Assembly (NCBI RefSeq): GCF_000407445.1
Contig: NZ_ASWB01000001.1
Coordinates: forward strand, 930,001 to 994,000
Length of the DNA stretch: 64,000 bases
DNA from: Enterococcus moraviensis ATCC BAA-383
GTDB lineage: Bacteria > Bacillota > Bacilli > Lactobacillales > Enterococcaceae
Direction of reading: 5' to 3'
Shown here: positions 44,663 through 53,662 of the stretch, piece after piece
Layout of the letters: each line of letters opens with the position of its first letter
Numbering within the stretch: position 1 is the stretch's first letter
Translations under genes and position numbers: made by a program
Notes under the pieces: model-generated
What the model saw: only the letters and a program-made list of their open reading frames with translations
What the model was told of the DNA's origin: nothing
The model's database searches: none

Positions 44663-45396
44663 TGTTCAGTTCCTTTCTTGTTCGTAATAGATTCTAAAGG
44701 TTCATGATGTCCGTAATTTGGATATGCGTTTTGAGTTGGCCGACACCAACGGACACCATTTTTAATGACTTTTTGGACCTCTTTATTATAGTAAGATGGA
44801 TAGGTTTCATGACCTGGCTGGAAATAAAAGATTTTGCCATTCCCACGATGATAGGTACAACCGCTACGGAAAACTTCTCCGCCTGGATACCAACTGATAA
44901 AAATCAAGTCATCTGGTGTTGGGATATCAAAATGCTCCCCGTACATCTCTTCTTGCTCTAATTCAATGTACTCGCCGATGCCTTCCACGATTGGATGACT
45001 AGGCGCGACTGTCCAAATCCGACAATGTTCCTGAGCTTCTCGCCATTTTAAATCGCAAGAGGTGCCCATTAGTTTCATGAAAATTTTTGACATATGACCT
45101 GAATGCAGCACAACTAAGCCCATACCTTCAAGGACACATTGATGAACACGTTGAACAATTTCGTCAGAAACTTCTTGATGAGCAACATGTCCCCACCAAA
45201 TCAAAACGTCTGTGTTGGCTAATACTTCCTCAGTTAAACCATGTTCTGGTTCGTCTAAAGTAGCGGTTCGTACTGAAAAATCATCTTCTTTTAAAAATTG
45301 TGCGATTTGTTGATGAATCCCCTCTGGATAAACCTTTTTTACCGCTTCATCTGTTTTCTCATGACGGAATTCATTCCATACTGTGACTTGGATCAT
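44659..45396 (-). CDS. ThuA-domain protein
   Basis: 245 aa class I glutamine-amidotransferase-like fold without the catalytic Cys: [39 protein letters not shown] and [15 protein letters not shown]-like [19 protein letters not shown]. ThuA proteins occur in trehalose, maltitol and glucoside oxidation clusters, and a 3-keto-glycoside role has been proposed. Co-transcribed between gfo1 (18-base gap) and the isomerase. Confidence 0.87.
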   Translation of the reverse strand: MIQVTVWNEFRHEKTDEAVKKVYPEGIHQQIAQFLKEDDFSVRTATLDEPEHGLTEEVLANTDVLIWWGHVAHQEVSDEIVQRVHQCVLEGMGLVVLHSGHMSKIFMKLMGTSCDLKWREAQEHCRIWTVAPSHPIVEGIGEYIELEQEEMYGEHFDIPTPDDLIFISWYPGGEVFRSGCTYHRGNGKIFYFQPGHETYPSYYNKEVQKVIKNGVRWCRPTQNAYPNYGHHEPLESITNKKGTEQ

Positions 45397-45413
45397 CGTT
45401 TTTCATCCTTTCT

Positions 45414-46490
45414 TTAATCGAAAAATACAGGTTGATTTGTTTCAGATGCTTTATAGATTGCTTCAAGAATTTCTGTCACAACCAAGGCTTGTTCAGGTTT
45501 TACAACAGGTTCTGTATCATTGAGAATTGCATCGATCCAAGACTGTGCTTCTAACACTTCTGGCTTGTCTCCAGCACCATCATAAAAATCAACACCACCA
45601 GGTTCTAATTCGATTTTCTTTTCAAAAAGTGTACTGTGATCTTCTCCGTTGATGGTCAACCCATCATTCATATCAGCCCCACCCTTAGTTCCATGAAGTG
45701 TAGTCTTAGCTTCTTTTACATCCAAACTATTCAGTGCCCAGCTTGATTCTAAAAAGATTGTAGCTCCATTTTCCATCATGATAAAACCAAACGCTGAATC
45801 TTCTACAGTGAATTTTTCAGGATTCCAAGAACCCCAAGCATTGGCTGCCTTTTCTGTTTCAGCAAGTTTATGATAGGCTTTCCCCACTACATATTTTGGT
45901 TTGTAATTGTCCATCATCCATAGTGTCAAATCCAAAGCATGTGTACCAATATCGATCAACGGTCCGCCGCCTTGCGCCTCTTCATCAAGGAAAACACCCC
46001 AAGTTGGCACTGCTCGACGACGAATGGCATGAGCTTTAGCAAAATAAATCTCCCCTAACTCGCCTTCCTCACAGATTGTATGCAAATACGTTGAATCTTT
46101 TCTAAAACGATTTTGATACCCAATCGTCAACTTTTTCCCCGTTCTATTAGCCGCTTCGATCATACTACGTGCTTCAGCGGATGTTTTTGCCATTGGTTTT
46201 TCGCACATTACATGACAATCCGCTTCCATCGCCGCAATTGATAGTTCAGCATGTGTGTTATTTGGTGTACAAACATGAACAACATCCAAATCCATTTCTT
46301 CAAGCATTTCTTGATAATTGGTAAATGTCTTAGCGGTTAATGTTCCATAGTGCATCTTCGCTTCTTCCGCCCGCTCACTGATCAAATCACAAAAAGCAAC
46401 TAACTCCACTTCCTTAACCTGTGCAAGTGCTGGTAAATGCTTTCCATTGGCAATCCCACCACAACCAATAATACCTACTTTCAACGTCAT
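45414..46490 (-). CDS. Gfo/Idh/MocA-family oxidoreductase, first gene of the cluster
   Basis: 358 aa from ATG 46490 (GGAGGTTTTTTG). KVGIIGCGGIANGKHLPAL, VCTPNNTHAE, MCEKPMAKT with the catalytic Lys, and GGGPLIDIGTHALDL. It is distinct from the copy at 42395, so the pathway probably uses two oxidoreductases in series or a hetero-complex. A cre-like sequence (TGGAACCGTTTTAT at 46546-46533) lies upstream and hints at CcpA control. Confidence 0.88.
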   Translation of the reverse strand: MTLKVGIIGCGGIANGKHLPALAQVKEVELVAFCDLISERAEEAKMHYGTLTAKTFTNYQEMLEEMDLDVVHVCTPNNTHAELSIAAMEADCHVMCEKPMAKTSAEARSMIEAANRTGKKLTIGYQNRFRKDSTYLHTICEEGELGEIYFAKAHAIRRRAVPTWGVFLDEEAQGGGPLIDIGTHALDLTLWMMDNYKPKYVVGKAYHKLAETEKAANAWGSWNPEKFTVEDSAFGFIMMENGATIFLESSWALNSLDVKEAKTTLHGTKGGADMNDGLTINGEDHSTLFEKKIELEPGGVDFYDGAGDKPEVLEAQSWIDAILNDTEPVVKPEQALVVTEILEAIYKASETNQPVFFD

Positions 46491-46660
46491 CAAAAAACCT
46501 CCAGTAATCTACTCATATTATTTTTGGGAACAATAAAACGGTTCCATTTCTACACTATTACTATACAAAATTATGAAAGAGCTTTCTTCCTAGATTATGG
46601 GTGAAAAATTCCTGGATATTGCTGTGAAACACTATGATTGACTACAAAGTAGACAGAATA

Positions 46661-47040
46661 GATGTTGAACAGTACAAGGCGACTAAAAGGAGCGTTGTTT
46701 CCTTACTTGTGAATCACCACGACTGGCTTTGCCAGAGCAGATGTTGAACAGTACAAGGCGACTAAAAGGAGCGTTGTTTCCTTACTTGTGAATCACCACG
46801 ACTGGCTTTGCCAGAGCAGATGATGAACAGTACAAGGCGACTAAAAGGAGCGTTGTCTCCTTACTTGCGAATCACCACGACTGGCTCCGCCAGAGCAGAT
46901 GATGAACAGTACAAGGCGACTAAAAGGAGCGTTGTCTCCTTACTTGCGAATCACCACGACTGGCTTTGCCAGAGCAGATGTTGAACACTACAAGGCGGCC
47001 TAAGGGAGCGAAGTTTCCTTACTTGTGAATCACCAAACGC
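46661..47040 (+). repeat. Five tandem 79-bp repeats
   Basis: GATGTTGAACAG or GATGATGAACAG begins units at 46661, 46740, 46819, 46898 and 46977, period exactly 79. Each contains ACAAGGCGACTAAAAGGAGC, GTTGTTTCCTTACTTG, AATCACCACGACTGGCT and GCCAGAGCA. Variation is slight, and the last unit is diverged and shortened. No coding potential is evident. Confidence 0.9.
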
Positions 47041-47187
47041 CTTGCACCAAACTGCTGTTGACCTTATCTTAACTACCCATCGAAAAGAAACTCCTTATCC
47101 GTAAATCACCAACAATTAACCACCGCATAAAAGCAATACAGCCAAAATCAAATAAAAAACATTGCACTTCTAATAAATACAAAAAAA

Positions 47188-47220
47188 AGCCCTTCCCTTC
47201 TATAACTAAAAGGAAGAACT
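47188..47220 (-). terminator. Terminator of the S14 operon
   Basis: Minus strand: AAGTTCTTCC pairs (with wobbles) with GGGAAGGGCTT, followed by eight T. Confidence 0.6.
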
Positions 47221-47248
47221 TCATTCTCTTATTCGCTTAGAAAAACAC

Positions 47249-47389
47249 TCAACCAACATTACCAGAAGCCATCACACGATGTCTTTGTTCCCGTTTATAT
47301 TGCTGAATGATTTTCAATGCTCGTTTTCTAGTTTTTCGGTTTGTGCACTTTAATCGTCTACGTGCACTTGAAATATCCTGTTTCTCCAT
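47249..47389 (-). CDS. Small basic protein in Zur operon, 46 aa
   Basis: ATG 47389 follows GAGGTGATTGG. The peptide is strongly basic (SSARRLKCTNRKTRKRALKI), consistent with RNA or ribosome binding. It lies 43 bases after the zinc-free S14 gene, on the same strand, with a terminator behind. Function unknown. A ribosomal or ribosome-hibernation role under zinc shortage would be a reasonable guess. Confidence 0.7.
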   Translation of the reverse strand: MEKQDISSARRRLKCTNRKTRKRALKIIQQYKREQRHRVMASGNVG

Positions 47390-47432
47390 CCAATCACCTC
47401 TTTGCATCTAGTTGTCGGTTACCAGTCCATGA

Positions 47433-47702
47433 TTACCAGCTCGCTTTGTGGACACCAGGAATTTTTCCTTGATGCGCTAATGCTCTAAAATTGATCCGTG
47501 ACATGCCAAATTTACGCATATACGCTCTTGGTCGCCCATCGATCAAATCGCGGTTTTTCAAGCGGTTTGGATTGGAATCTTTTGGTAATTTTGCTAAAGC
47601 TTCGTAGTCTTTATTTGCTTTTAACTCCATACGTTGTTCCGCGTATTTTTCAATCAATAGTTGTTGACGTTTGGCTTTGGCAATTTTTGATTTTTTAGCC
47701 AT
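47433..47702 (-). CDS. rpsN: Ribosomal protein S14, zinc-independent paralogue
   Basis: 89 aa ([20 protein letters not shown] ... [11 protein letters not shown]). The Zn-ribbon C-x-x-C pairs of the 61-residue form are absent and the insert typical of the C-minus form is present. Such paralogues replace the zinc-binding S14 when zinc is scarce. A Zur box directly upstream supports this. Confidence 0.95.
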   Translation of the reverse strand: MAKKSKIAKAKRQQLLIEKYAEQRMELKANKDYEALAKLPKDSNPNRLKNRDLIDGRPRAYMRKFGMSRINFRALAHQGKIPGVHKASW

Positions 47703-47722
47703 TTTTCCTTTTCACCCTTTCT

Positions 47723-47743
47723 AAATCGTAATGATTACTTTTT
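47723..47743 (-). promoter_or_regulatory. Zur box upstream of rpsN
   Basis: AAATCGTAATGATTACTTTT on the plus strand agrees with the Bacillus-type Zur operator AAATCGTAATNATTACGATT at all but two or three positions. It lies 20 bases before the ATG. Confidence 0.8.
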
Positions 47744-47794
47744 AAGAGTGATAAGAATAACATCAACTACCAGAAAATGCAAGTTTTTATTATT

Positions 47795-47821
47795 AAAAAA
47801 AAGCCCAAAATTGAGGGCTTT
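47795..47821 (-). terminator. Terminator of the AraC-family gene
   Basis: AAAGCCC, loop, GGGCTTT and eight T on the minus strand, directly after the stop. Confidence 0.85.
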
Positions 47822-47825
47822 TGTA

Positions 47826-48698
47826 TTATATCTCGAGAAATTTCTTCTGATACTTCAAAGGCGAAATTCCCACTTGTTCTTTAAACACATGATGAAAGGT
47901 CTTCACACTAGCAAATCCAGACTTTTCAGCCACTTCGATCATAGGGACTTTTTCATTTGCTAAAATAAATTTGGCTTGATTGATTCGATATTCTGTCAAA
48001 AAGCTCATAAAGGTCGTGCCAGTGTTGGCTTTGAAAAAGCGGGTAAAATAATAGGAGCTAAAGCCACTAAACTTGGCGATTTCTTCCAATGTAATCGATT
48101 CTTCATAATGATTTTCAACATAGGTGAAGATTCGATCTAACTGTTCTAGGTTTTCTTTGTATTTGATTGTCGATGATTTGGCGCCTTTTTTTACTTTTAT
48201 CTGCGTTTGAGGTAGTCTTCTGTAAAAGGTTGTAATTAGTTGAAATAGTAAATGAAACAATGCATAGTTTTTTCCTGGAGCGTCTTTTTCAACTTCCTCG
48301 AATAGTTGCTGTAATAGTTTTTTCATCTCCATTATTAAGGACTTCGACCATTTTGAACTGTGCTTTTCTCCAGTTTCAAAAAGTTCGATCAAAGAACAAT
48401 CATTTACCGATTTTACGTTCTTTTCATCAAATAAACTCAAGTCAAACTGATAAACGATTCGTTCACTATTTGGCGAGGCAAGAAAATAATGGGGTTCCCC
48501 ACTAGCAAAAAAATAAATTTCCCCTTCGGAAACAGGAACAATATCATCCCCTACACCAATGTTGACTGTTCCTCGTATGGAGTAAATGATTTCAATTTCT
48601 TTATGCCAATGAGGATAAACAATTGTCATACCGTCATTGATAAATGCTCTAAAAAGAAGATTTCCTTCAAATTCTGGTCGTTCTAAATATACGCTCAT
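47826..48698 (-). CDS. AraC-family transcription regulator
   Basis: 290 aa; GGAGG before ATG 48698. The N-terminal cupin sensor (about 1-140) contains VYPHWHKEIEIIYSIRGTVN and EIYFFASGEPHYF. The C-terminal 100 residues hold two helix-turn-helices (LEEIAKFSGFSSYYFTRFFK; MIEVAEKSGFASVKTFHHVF) and the closing GISPLKYQKK. A sugar-responsive activator by family. It may regulate the Gfo/ThuA cluster on one side or the PTS operon on the other, which the sequence does not decide. Confidence 0.9.
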   Translation of the reverse strand: MSVYLERPEFEGNLLFRAFINDGMTIVYPHWHKEIEIIYSIRGTVNIGVGDDIVPVSEGEIYFFASGEPHYFLASPNSERIVYQFDLSLFDEKNVKSVNDCSLIELFETGEKHSSKWSKSLIMEMKKLLQQLFEEVEKDAPGKNYALFHLLFQLITTFYRRLPQTQIKVKKGAKSSTIKYKENLEQLDRIFTYVENHYEESITLEEIAKFSGFSSYYFTRFFKANTGTTFMSFLTEYRINQAKFILANEKVPMIEVAEKSGFASVKTFHHVFKEQVGISPLKYQKKFLEI

Positions 48699-48769
48699 TT
48701 TTTGCCTCCAAGAATTTCTCTTCTCTTTTACTTTATCAAATTTTTGTTTTTTTACAACTTATTTCGTTC

Positions 48770-48806
48770 AAAAAAAGACAATCCCTATTCGTAGCAGATT
48801 GTCTTT
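48770..48806 (-). terminator. Terminator of the tagatose-type PTS operon
   Basis: AAAAGACAATC pairs with GGATTGTCTTTT around a 10-base loop, followed by TTT on the minus strand. Confidence 0.8.
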
Positions 48807-48821
48807 TACAGCGCTTAATTT

Positions 48822-49805
48822 TTATCGATCCATCCAAGGTGTTGCGGTTTCTTTCAAGACACGGTTTAAGGATTCTATATTCTCTTTCCCAACGGTTCTC
48901 ATCCACTGTTCAGCTGCTGTCTCTCCTTCTTGCGCAAATGGGATTACCCCATCTTTCCAAGTTGCTCGACCGCATAATACACCATTAAAAGTGGAGCCAG
49001 CCTCTTTTGCAAAGTACAAGGTTTCTTGAAATAGTTCACTGCTAACACCTGCACTTAGAAAAATAAATGGCAGATTCGTTGCCTCACTTTGTTCTTTAAA
49101 TAATTGTTTTGCCATTTCTTTTGAATAGCAAACATCTGATCCAAAGCCTTCTACAAATGCCATATTCACTGGTACTTCTACTTTTAAAACATCCACATTA
49201 TAGCATGCTTTACTAAATTCTTTCATCATTTCAATGACTTTGTGCGGTTTGATTTTAGCATATTCTTTACTTGATACATCGGTTATTCCTGCATCGTAGG
49301 ATACTAATTCCAAGAAAAATGGCAAGTCTTCTGCATCACATTCCGAGCCGATTCGTTCCATAAAGACTTGTTTTTGTTCATTGATTTCGTTTGGTTCATC
49401 TACATCATAATACAATAAAAATTTAACGGCATCTGCCCCAGCTTCTTTCAATCGTTTAACCGACCAGTCACTTAACAAATCAGGCAAACGTCCTGGTTCA
49501 CTAGCATCATATCCTGTTTTTTCATAGGCAACCAGCAACCCTGCTTCTTGATCTCGCACTTTTGCTGCAGGTAATCCGTATTCTGGATCCAAAAGAATCG
49601 CAGAAGCATAAGGGGTTAATTCACGAGAAACAATTTCTTTAAACGAGATAATAGCCTCTTCTCCTACTTCTGTTCTACTCGCTGCTTCGATCATTTTTTT
49701 TAATGAACCTCGCTGATCGATGGCCAGTGCTCCGATGATTCCCTCTTGATTACTCATTCGTTTCATTGCTGCTCGTTTAGATTCTGTCATTTTTTTCATC
49801 GCCAT
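48822..49805 (-). CDS. lacD: Tagatose-1,6-bisphosphate aldolase
   Basis: 327 aa class I aldolase of the LacD family: [38 protein letters not shown] with the Schiff-base Lys, VLKVEVPVN, and [26 protein letters not shown] precedes ATG. Splits tagatose-1,6-bisphosphate into DHAP and glyceraldehyde-3-phosphate. Last of four genes with PTS and kinase. Confidence 0.94.
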   Translation of the reverse strand: MAMKKMTESKRAAMKRMSNQEGIIGALAIDQRGSLKKMIEAASRTEVGEEAIISFKEIVSRELTPYASAILLDPEYGLPAAKVRDQEAGLLVAYEKTGYDASEPGRLPDLLSDWSVKRLKEAGADAVKFLLYYDVDEPNEINEQKQVFMERIGSECDAEDLPFFLELVSYDAGITDVSSKEYAKIKPHKVIEMMKEFSKACYNVDVLKVEVPVNMAFVEGFGSDVCYSKEMAKQLFKEQSEATNLPFIFLSAGVSSELFQETLYFAKEAGSTFNGVLCGRATWKDGVIPFAQEGETAAEQWMRTVGKENIESLNRVLKETATPWMDR

Positions 49806-49808
49806 TTA

Positions 49809-50264
49809 CTACGCCTCCATTAATCGTTGATTTACATATTCTGCTATTTCTGTTTCTGAATCTAATTGTTTTATTTGTTGCTTAAACTCACTGTTCATCA
49901 ATAAGCGAGCCACTTTTGATAAGAGCTTCAAGTGGGTCGTTCCAGCTTCTTGTTCGGGAATTAATAAGGCAATGATCACTTCCGTAGGCTTACCATCTAG
50001 ACTATCCCACTCAATCGGATTCTTCGTTTTTACAATCAATACACTCGCCTCAGTGATGGTTGCATTTTTGGCATGTGGTATGGCAAATCCATCCATCATA
50101 CCTGTACTGCCCTCTTTTTCACGATCATCAAAACTGGTTAGTACGGCTGAACTATCAGTTGTAAGCCGTAATTTTTGTGCAGATTCTGCTAAGAATTGCA
50201 ACGCACTCGCTTTTGTATCCAACTCTATATTTATAAAAACGTTTGTTGCATTTACTAAAACCAT
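49809..50264 (-). CDS. PTS fructose-family EIIA component
   Basis: 151 aa of the PTS_EIIA_2 family. Phosphorylated His lies in DGFAIPHAKN. TEVIIALLIPEQEAGTTHLKLLSKVA is the following core, split here only for naming: TEVIIALLIP and AGTTHLKLLSKVARLL. Accepts phosphate from HPr and passes it to the EIIB domain of the next-upstream gene product. Confidence 0.93.
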   Translation of the reverse strand: MVLVNATNVFINIELDTKASALQFLAESAQKLRLTTDSSAVLTSFDDREKEGSTGMMDGFAIPHAKNATITEASVLIVKTKNPIEWDSLDGKPTEVIIALLIPEQEAGTTHLKLLSKVARLLMNSEFKQQIKQLDSETEIAEYVNQRLMEA

Positions 50265-50288
50265 TTGGATTCAACCTCTTTCTATTGA

Positions 50289-51698
50289 TTAAACTTCTGC
50301 TTTTATTTTTTCAACTCGGCGTTTTTGAATCATCCCTAGTAAAAATCCGCCAACAACTGAACCAACTAAAATGGCAACTACCCAAAGCAACCCATGTGTC
50401 ACAACTGGTAAGACTAAAAATCCGCCATGGGGTGCAGGGACTTGAACCTTAAACATGTAGGTCAAAACCGCGGCAATCGAAGAGCCTAACATCATCGTCG
50501 GCAATACTCTTAATGGATCTTTTGCTGCAAAGGGAATCGCCCCCTCTGTAATGTGAGTAGATCCTAAAATAAAATTGACCAATCCAGCATTTTGTTCATT
50601 TGTATCAAAATAGTTTCGGAAAAATAAAACAGCAAATCCTGTGATCAATGGCGGCGCAATACACGCAGCCGAAACCCCTGCCATAAAGCTAGTATTTCCT
50701 TGTGCTAAAAGAGCTGTCCCTGTAACATACGCGGCTTTATTCACTGGACCACCCATATCAAAGGCACACATACACCCAACAATAATTCCTAAAACTAAAG
50801 GACTTGAATTTTCAAAACCTGCTAGAAAATCCATCATGCCTTCATTGATTGCTGACATCGGTCCTGAAATGCCATACATGATCAATCCAGTAATAGCAAC
50901 ACCTAAAACAGGGTATAAAAAGATTGCCTTTAACCCATCTAATGATTTTGGTAAAACCTTGAATACTCTGACTAATCCTAGAACAACATATCCTGCTAAG
51001 AACCCAGAAACGATCCCGCCTAAAAAGCCAGTTCCACCATTACTCGCTACCAGTCCACCTACAAATCCAACAACTAAACCTGGACGTTTGGCAATCCCTT
51101 CTGCAATATAGGCTGATAAAATCGGCACCATCATGCCCATTGCTAAACCACCAATTTCTTTTAAGGTTGCTGCAAATTGATTGAATTGCGTACTTTCAGG
51201 ATCAGCTGAATAAATCCCCCATAAAAATGAAATAGCAATCAGTACCCCACCACTCACAACAAAAGGCAACATGTGGGAAACGCCGTTCATTAGATTTTTA
51301 TAAATGCTGTGTCCGATACCTTTTCGATCATTTTCTTTTTTCTCTAATGCATCTACAGAAACGGATTTGTCACCACCAAGAACCTTTCCTTTTCCTGCTA
51401 AAGCATCCTCGATCAACTGACTAGCTTCTTTGATTCCTTTACTAACAGGAACTTCAATCACTCGTTTTCCAGCAAACCGTTCCGCATGAACATCTTTATC
51501 TGCCGCAATAATTACCGCATCTGCTTCTTCGATTTCAGCTTGTGTTAATTCATTTTCTACACCGATTTGACCATGAGTTTCCACTTTGATCGTCACGCCT
51601 TTGGCTTTTGCAGCTTGTTCTAATGCTTCTTGTGCCATATACGTATGTGCGATACCAGTAGGACAACCTGTTGCTGCAATCAATTGATACTTTGTCAT
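50289..51698 (-). CDS. PTS fructose-family EIIBC component
   Basis: 469 aa. The EIIB domain comes first (LIAATGCPTGIAHTYMAQEA, phosphorylated Cys12). A linker of about 25 residues leads to EIIC from about residue 125 (NGVSHMLPFVVSGGVLIAI, FDMGGPVNKAAYV, GSTHITEGAIPFAAKDPLR) with about nine membrane spans. Given LacC and LacD partners, the sugar is likely tagatose or another ketohexose entering as the 1- or 6-phosphate. Confidence 0.93.
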   Translation of the reverse strand: MTKYQLIAATGCPTGIAHTYMAQEALEQAAKAKGVTIKVETHGQIGVENELTQAEIEEADAVIIAADKDVHAERFAGKRVIEVPVSKGIKEASQLIEDALAGKGKVLGGDKSVSVDALEKKENDRKGIGHSIYKNLMNGVSHMLPFVVSGGVLIAISFLWGIYSADPESTQFNQFAATLKEIGGLAMGMMVPILSAYIAEGIAKRPGLVVGFVGGLVASNGGTGFLGGIVSGFLAGYVVLGLVRVFKVLPKSLDGLKAIFLYPVLGVAITGLIMYGISGPMSAINEGMMDFLAGFENSSPLVLGIIVGCMCAFDMGGPVNKAAYVTGTALLAQGNTSFMAGVSAACIAPPLITGFAVLFFRNYFDTNEQNAGLVNFILGSTHITEGAIPFAAKDPLRVLPTMMLGSSIAAVLTYMFKVQVPAPHGGFLVLPVVTHGLLWVVAILVGSVVGGFLLGMIQKRRVEKIKAEV

Positions 51699-51699
51699 A

Positions 51700-52638
51700 T
51701 TAGATCTTCCCTTCTATTACTTGGATTTGGATTTGTTTTGTTAATTCATTTGTATCAGTAAAATCTGTTAGGCCTTTTCTAAAAGCAGTTGAACTTCCCG
51801 CTGCGATACTGTGTTTTAATGCTTCATCTATTTTTTCCCCTTGTAACAGCCCACTCATAAACGTGCCCAATAATGTGTCTCCAGCACAAGCGGTGTTCAC
51901 TACTTTTCCTGTCGGCGCATTCCCATAAATAATGGTCTCTTTATCCGCATAGAAACAACCTTTTCCACCAAAAGATAGTAAAACTCGTTGTGCTCCCAAG
52001 TCGACCAACCGTTTCAAATATTTAGGACTTTCTTCTAGCGAAATTGTTTCTTGATCAAACCAATTTGCTAGTTCTTCTTCATTGGGTTTTAGCAAAAAAG
52101 GCTGATACATCAAACAATCCATTACGCTATTGTAACTACTATCAAGCACGAGATTGATTTTTTGCTCTTGTGTGATTTTGCTGATTTCAACTAAAATCGT
52201 TTCTGAAATTCCTTGTGGTAAACTACCAGAAACACACAAGTAAGAGCCAGCTTCGATTTTTCTAATCATTGCTAATAGTTCATCAACCTTTTTAATTGGA
52301 ATCTCAGGTCCTTTATTGACTAATTTGTATTCTGTTTGGTCTTGATTGACTTGGGTGAAAACATTGATGCGGGTAGTTCCATCTACTTGAATAAATTGTG
52401 TTCCTACCCCTTTTTCTTGTAAAAATTCTTCAATGTAGCGCCCTGTGAAACCACCGCTAAACCCAAGTGCTGTACTATCTATTTTTAATTTTTTAAGGAT
52501 CAAGGAGACATTTACTCCTTTGCCATTCGCTTGGATTTCATCGTCAAGTGTCCGATTCACAACTTTGGGTTTCATCATTTCGGTTTCAATAAATAAATCG
52601 ATTGCTAAATTCATGGTACAAGTATATAGTTGAACCAT
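51700..52638 (-). CDS. lacC: Tagatose-6-phosphate/1-phosphofructokinase, PfkB family
   Basis: 312 aa. PfkB signatures: GKGVNVSLILKKL near the N-terminus, LLKPNEEELANWF, and NTACAGDTLLGTFMSGLL with the catalytic Asp in AGD. Pairing with LacD favours tagatose phosphate kinase. FruK remains possible from sequence alone. First gene of the operon (GGGGAGG before ATG). A cre-like site lies upstream. Confidence 0.88.
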   Translation of the reverse strand: MVQLYTCTMNLAIDLFIETEMMKPKVVNRTLDDEIQANGKGVNVSLILKKLKIDSTALGFSGGFTGRYIEEFLQEKGVGTQFIQVDGTTRINVFTQVNQDQTEYKLVNKGPEIPIKKVDELLAMIRKIEAGSYLCVSGSLPQGISETILVEISKITQEQKINLVLDSSYNSVMDCLMYQPFLLKPNEEELANWFDQETISLEESPKYLKRLVDLGAQRVLLSFGGKGCFYADKETIIYGNAPTGKVVNTACAGDTLLGTFMSGLLQGEKIDEALKHSIAAGSSTAFRKGLTDFTDTNELTKQIQIQVIEGKI

Positions 52639-52683
52639 TTTCCTCCCCCTTTCCTCACACTTGTATTATCGAACATTTTTCTA

Positions 52684-52697
52684 TGTAAATGTTTTCA
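52684..52697. promoter_or_regulatory. cre-like site, PTS operon promoter region
   Basis: TGTAAATGTTTTCA differs from the CcpA consensus TGTAAACGTTTTCA at one base. It lies between the divergent lacC and rpiR-family genes. Confidence 0.6.
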
Positions 52698-52799
52698 TAA
52701 TCGTAAGAATACCCTGAAAAACGATACAATCTTTATTTCCCTCTTCCTAAAATGGTATGATAGGAAAAAGAATGTGAGTAGATTGGAGGATTTCACGTC

Positions 52800-53543
52800 A
52801 TGGAAAAAGCACTAAGTGAATCAGAAAAGTATTTATGGGATTTTATCGATAATCATCTTGTTGATATTCCCAATTATTCCATCGTCAAATTAAGTGAAAA
52901 AGCCAATGTTTCAACTGCAACAATCGTTCGTGCCATGAAAAAGAAAGGCTACGAAGGCTTTACTTCGTTTAAGCATTATTTAAAAGATCAATCAAATACA
53001 ACAATCAATTTCTCGGGTGTAGAAAAAATCGATGCCGAAATCAAGCGGGCAATCTTGAAAAATGAGCAAGAAGTTATTCGTACAATCAATAGGTTGGATA
53101 GCGGTAGTATTGAAGATGCCATCCAAAAAATCCATGCAGCACAAAAAATCGTCATTTTTGCTCGTGGCTTTTCCGAATTAATTGCCCAAGAAATGACGGT
53201 GAAATTTCAACTTTTAGGGAAATATTGTGAACTCCATGCCGATCCCAATATCATTACGAGTATGAGTAAAAAAATCACAAAAAATGATATCGTCCTTTTG
53301 ATTTCTTTAAATGGAGAGACACCAGAATTAGTGACTGCAGTAAAAAATTGTTTAAAAAATGAAGTCAGCACGATTACCTTGACTGCTAATTCAAGCAGTT
53401 CTTTAGCGCAATTATCTGAAATCGTCTTCACAGGATTTAAATCAGAAGGATCTTATTTTCCAGAATATGAAGTGCGATCAAGATTGCCTTTATCTGTTAT
53501 GGCAAGAATTTTGTTAGACTCTTACGCTATTCGTACAAATTAA
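52800..53543 (+). CDS. MurR/RpiR-family regulator
   Basis: 247 aa; GGAGGATTTCACGTC before ATG. N-terminal HTH_6 domain (YSIVKLSEKANVSTATIVRA, MKKKGYEGFTSFKHYLK). C-terminal SIS sugar-isomerase domain (about 110-230; AQKIVIFARGFSELIAQEM, VLLISLNGETPELVTAVKNC) that binds phosphosugars. Divergent from the PTS operon, which it most likely controls in response to tagatose or fructose phosphate. Confidence 0.92.
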   Translation: MEKALSESEKYLWDFIDNHLVDIPNYSIVKLSEKANVSTATIVRAMKKKGYEGFTSFKHYLKDQSNTTINFSGVEKIDAEIKRAILKNEQEVIRTINRLDSGSIEDAIQKIHAAQKIVIFARGFSELIAQEMTVKFQLLGKYCELHADPNIITSMSKKITKNDIVLLISLNGETPELVTAVKNCLKNEVSTITLTANSSSSLAQLSEIVFTGFKSEGSYFPEYEVRSRLPLSVMARILLDSYAIRTN

Positions 53544-53546
53544 CGC

Positions 53547-53591
53547 AAAAAAGAGACTAGAGCCTAACTCTACGAGTTAGGTCCTAGTCTC
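53547..53591 (-). terminator. Terminator of the mod/moa operon
   Basis: GAGACTAG.. CCTAACTC pairs with GAGTTAGG..CTAGTCTC around a 3-base loop and is followed by six T on the minus strand. It shares CTAGGACCTAACTC with the hairpin after the recombinase gene. Confidence 0.75.
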
Positions 53592-53662
53592 AAAAGATCC
53601 AAATAAACGCTGGAAGCAGCTACTGCAGTCTCTACTCTAGACACTTCTTACTTTTTTTCTCT

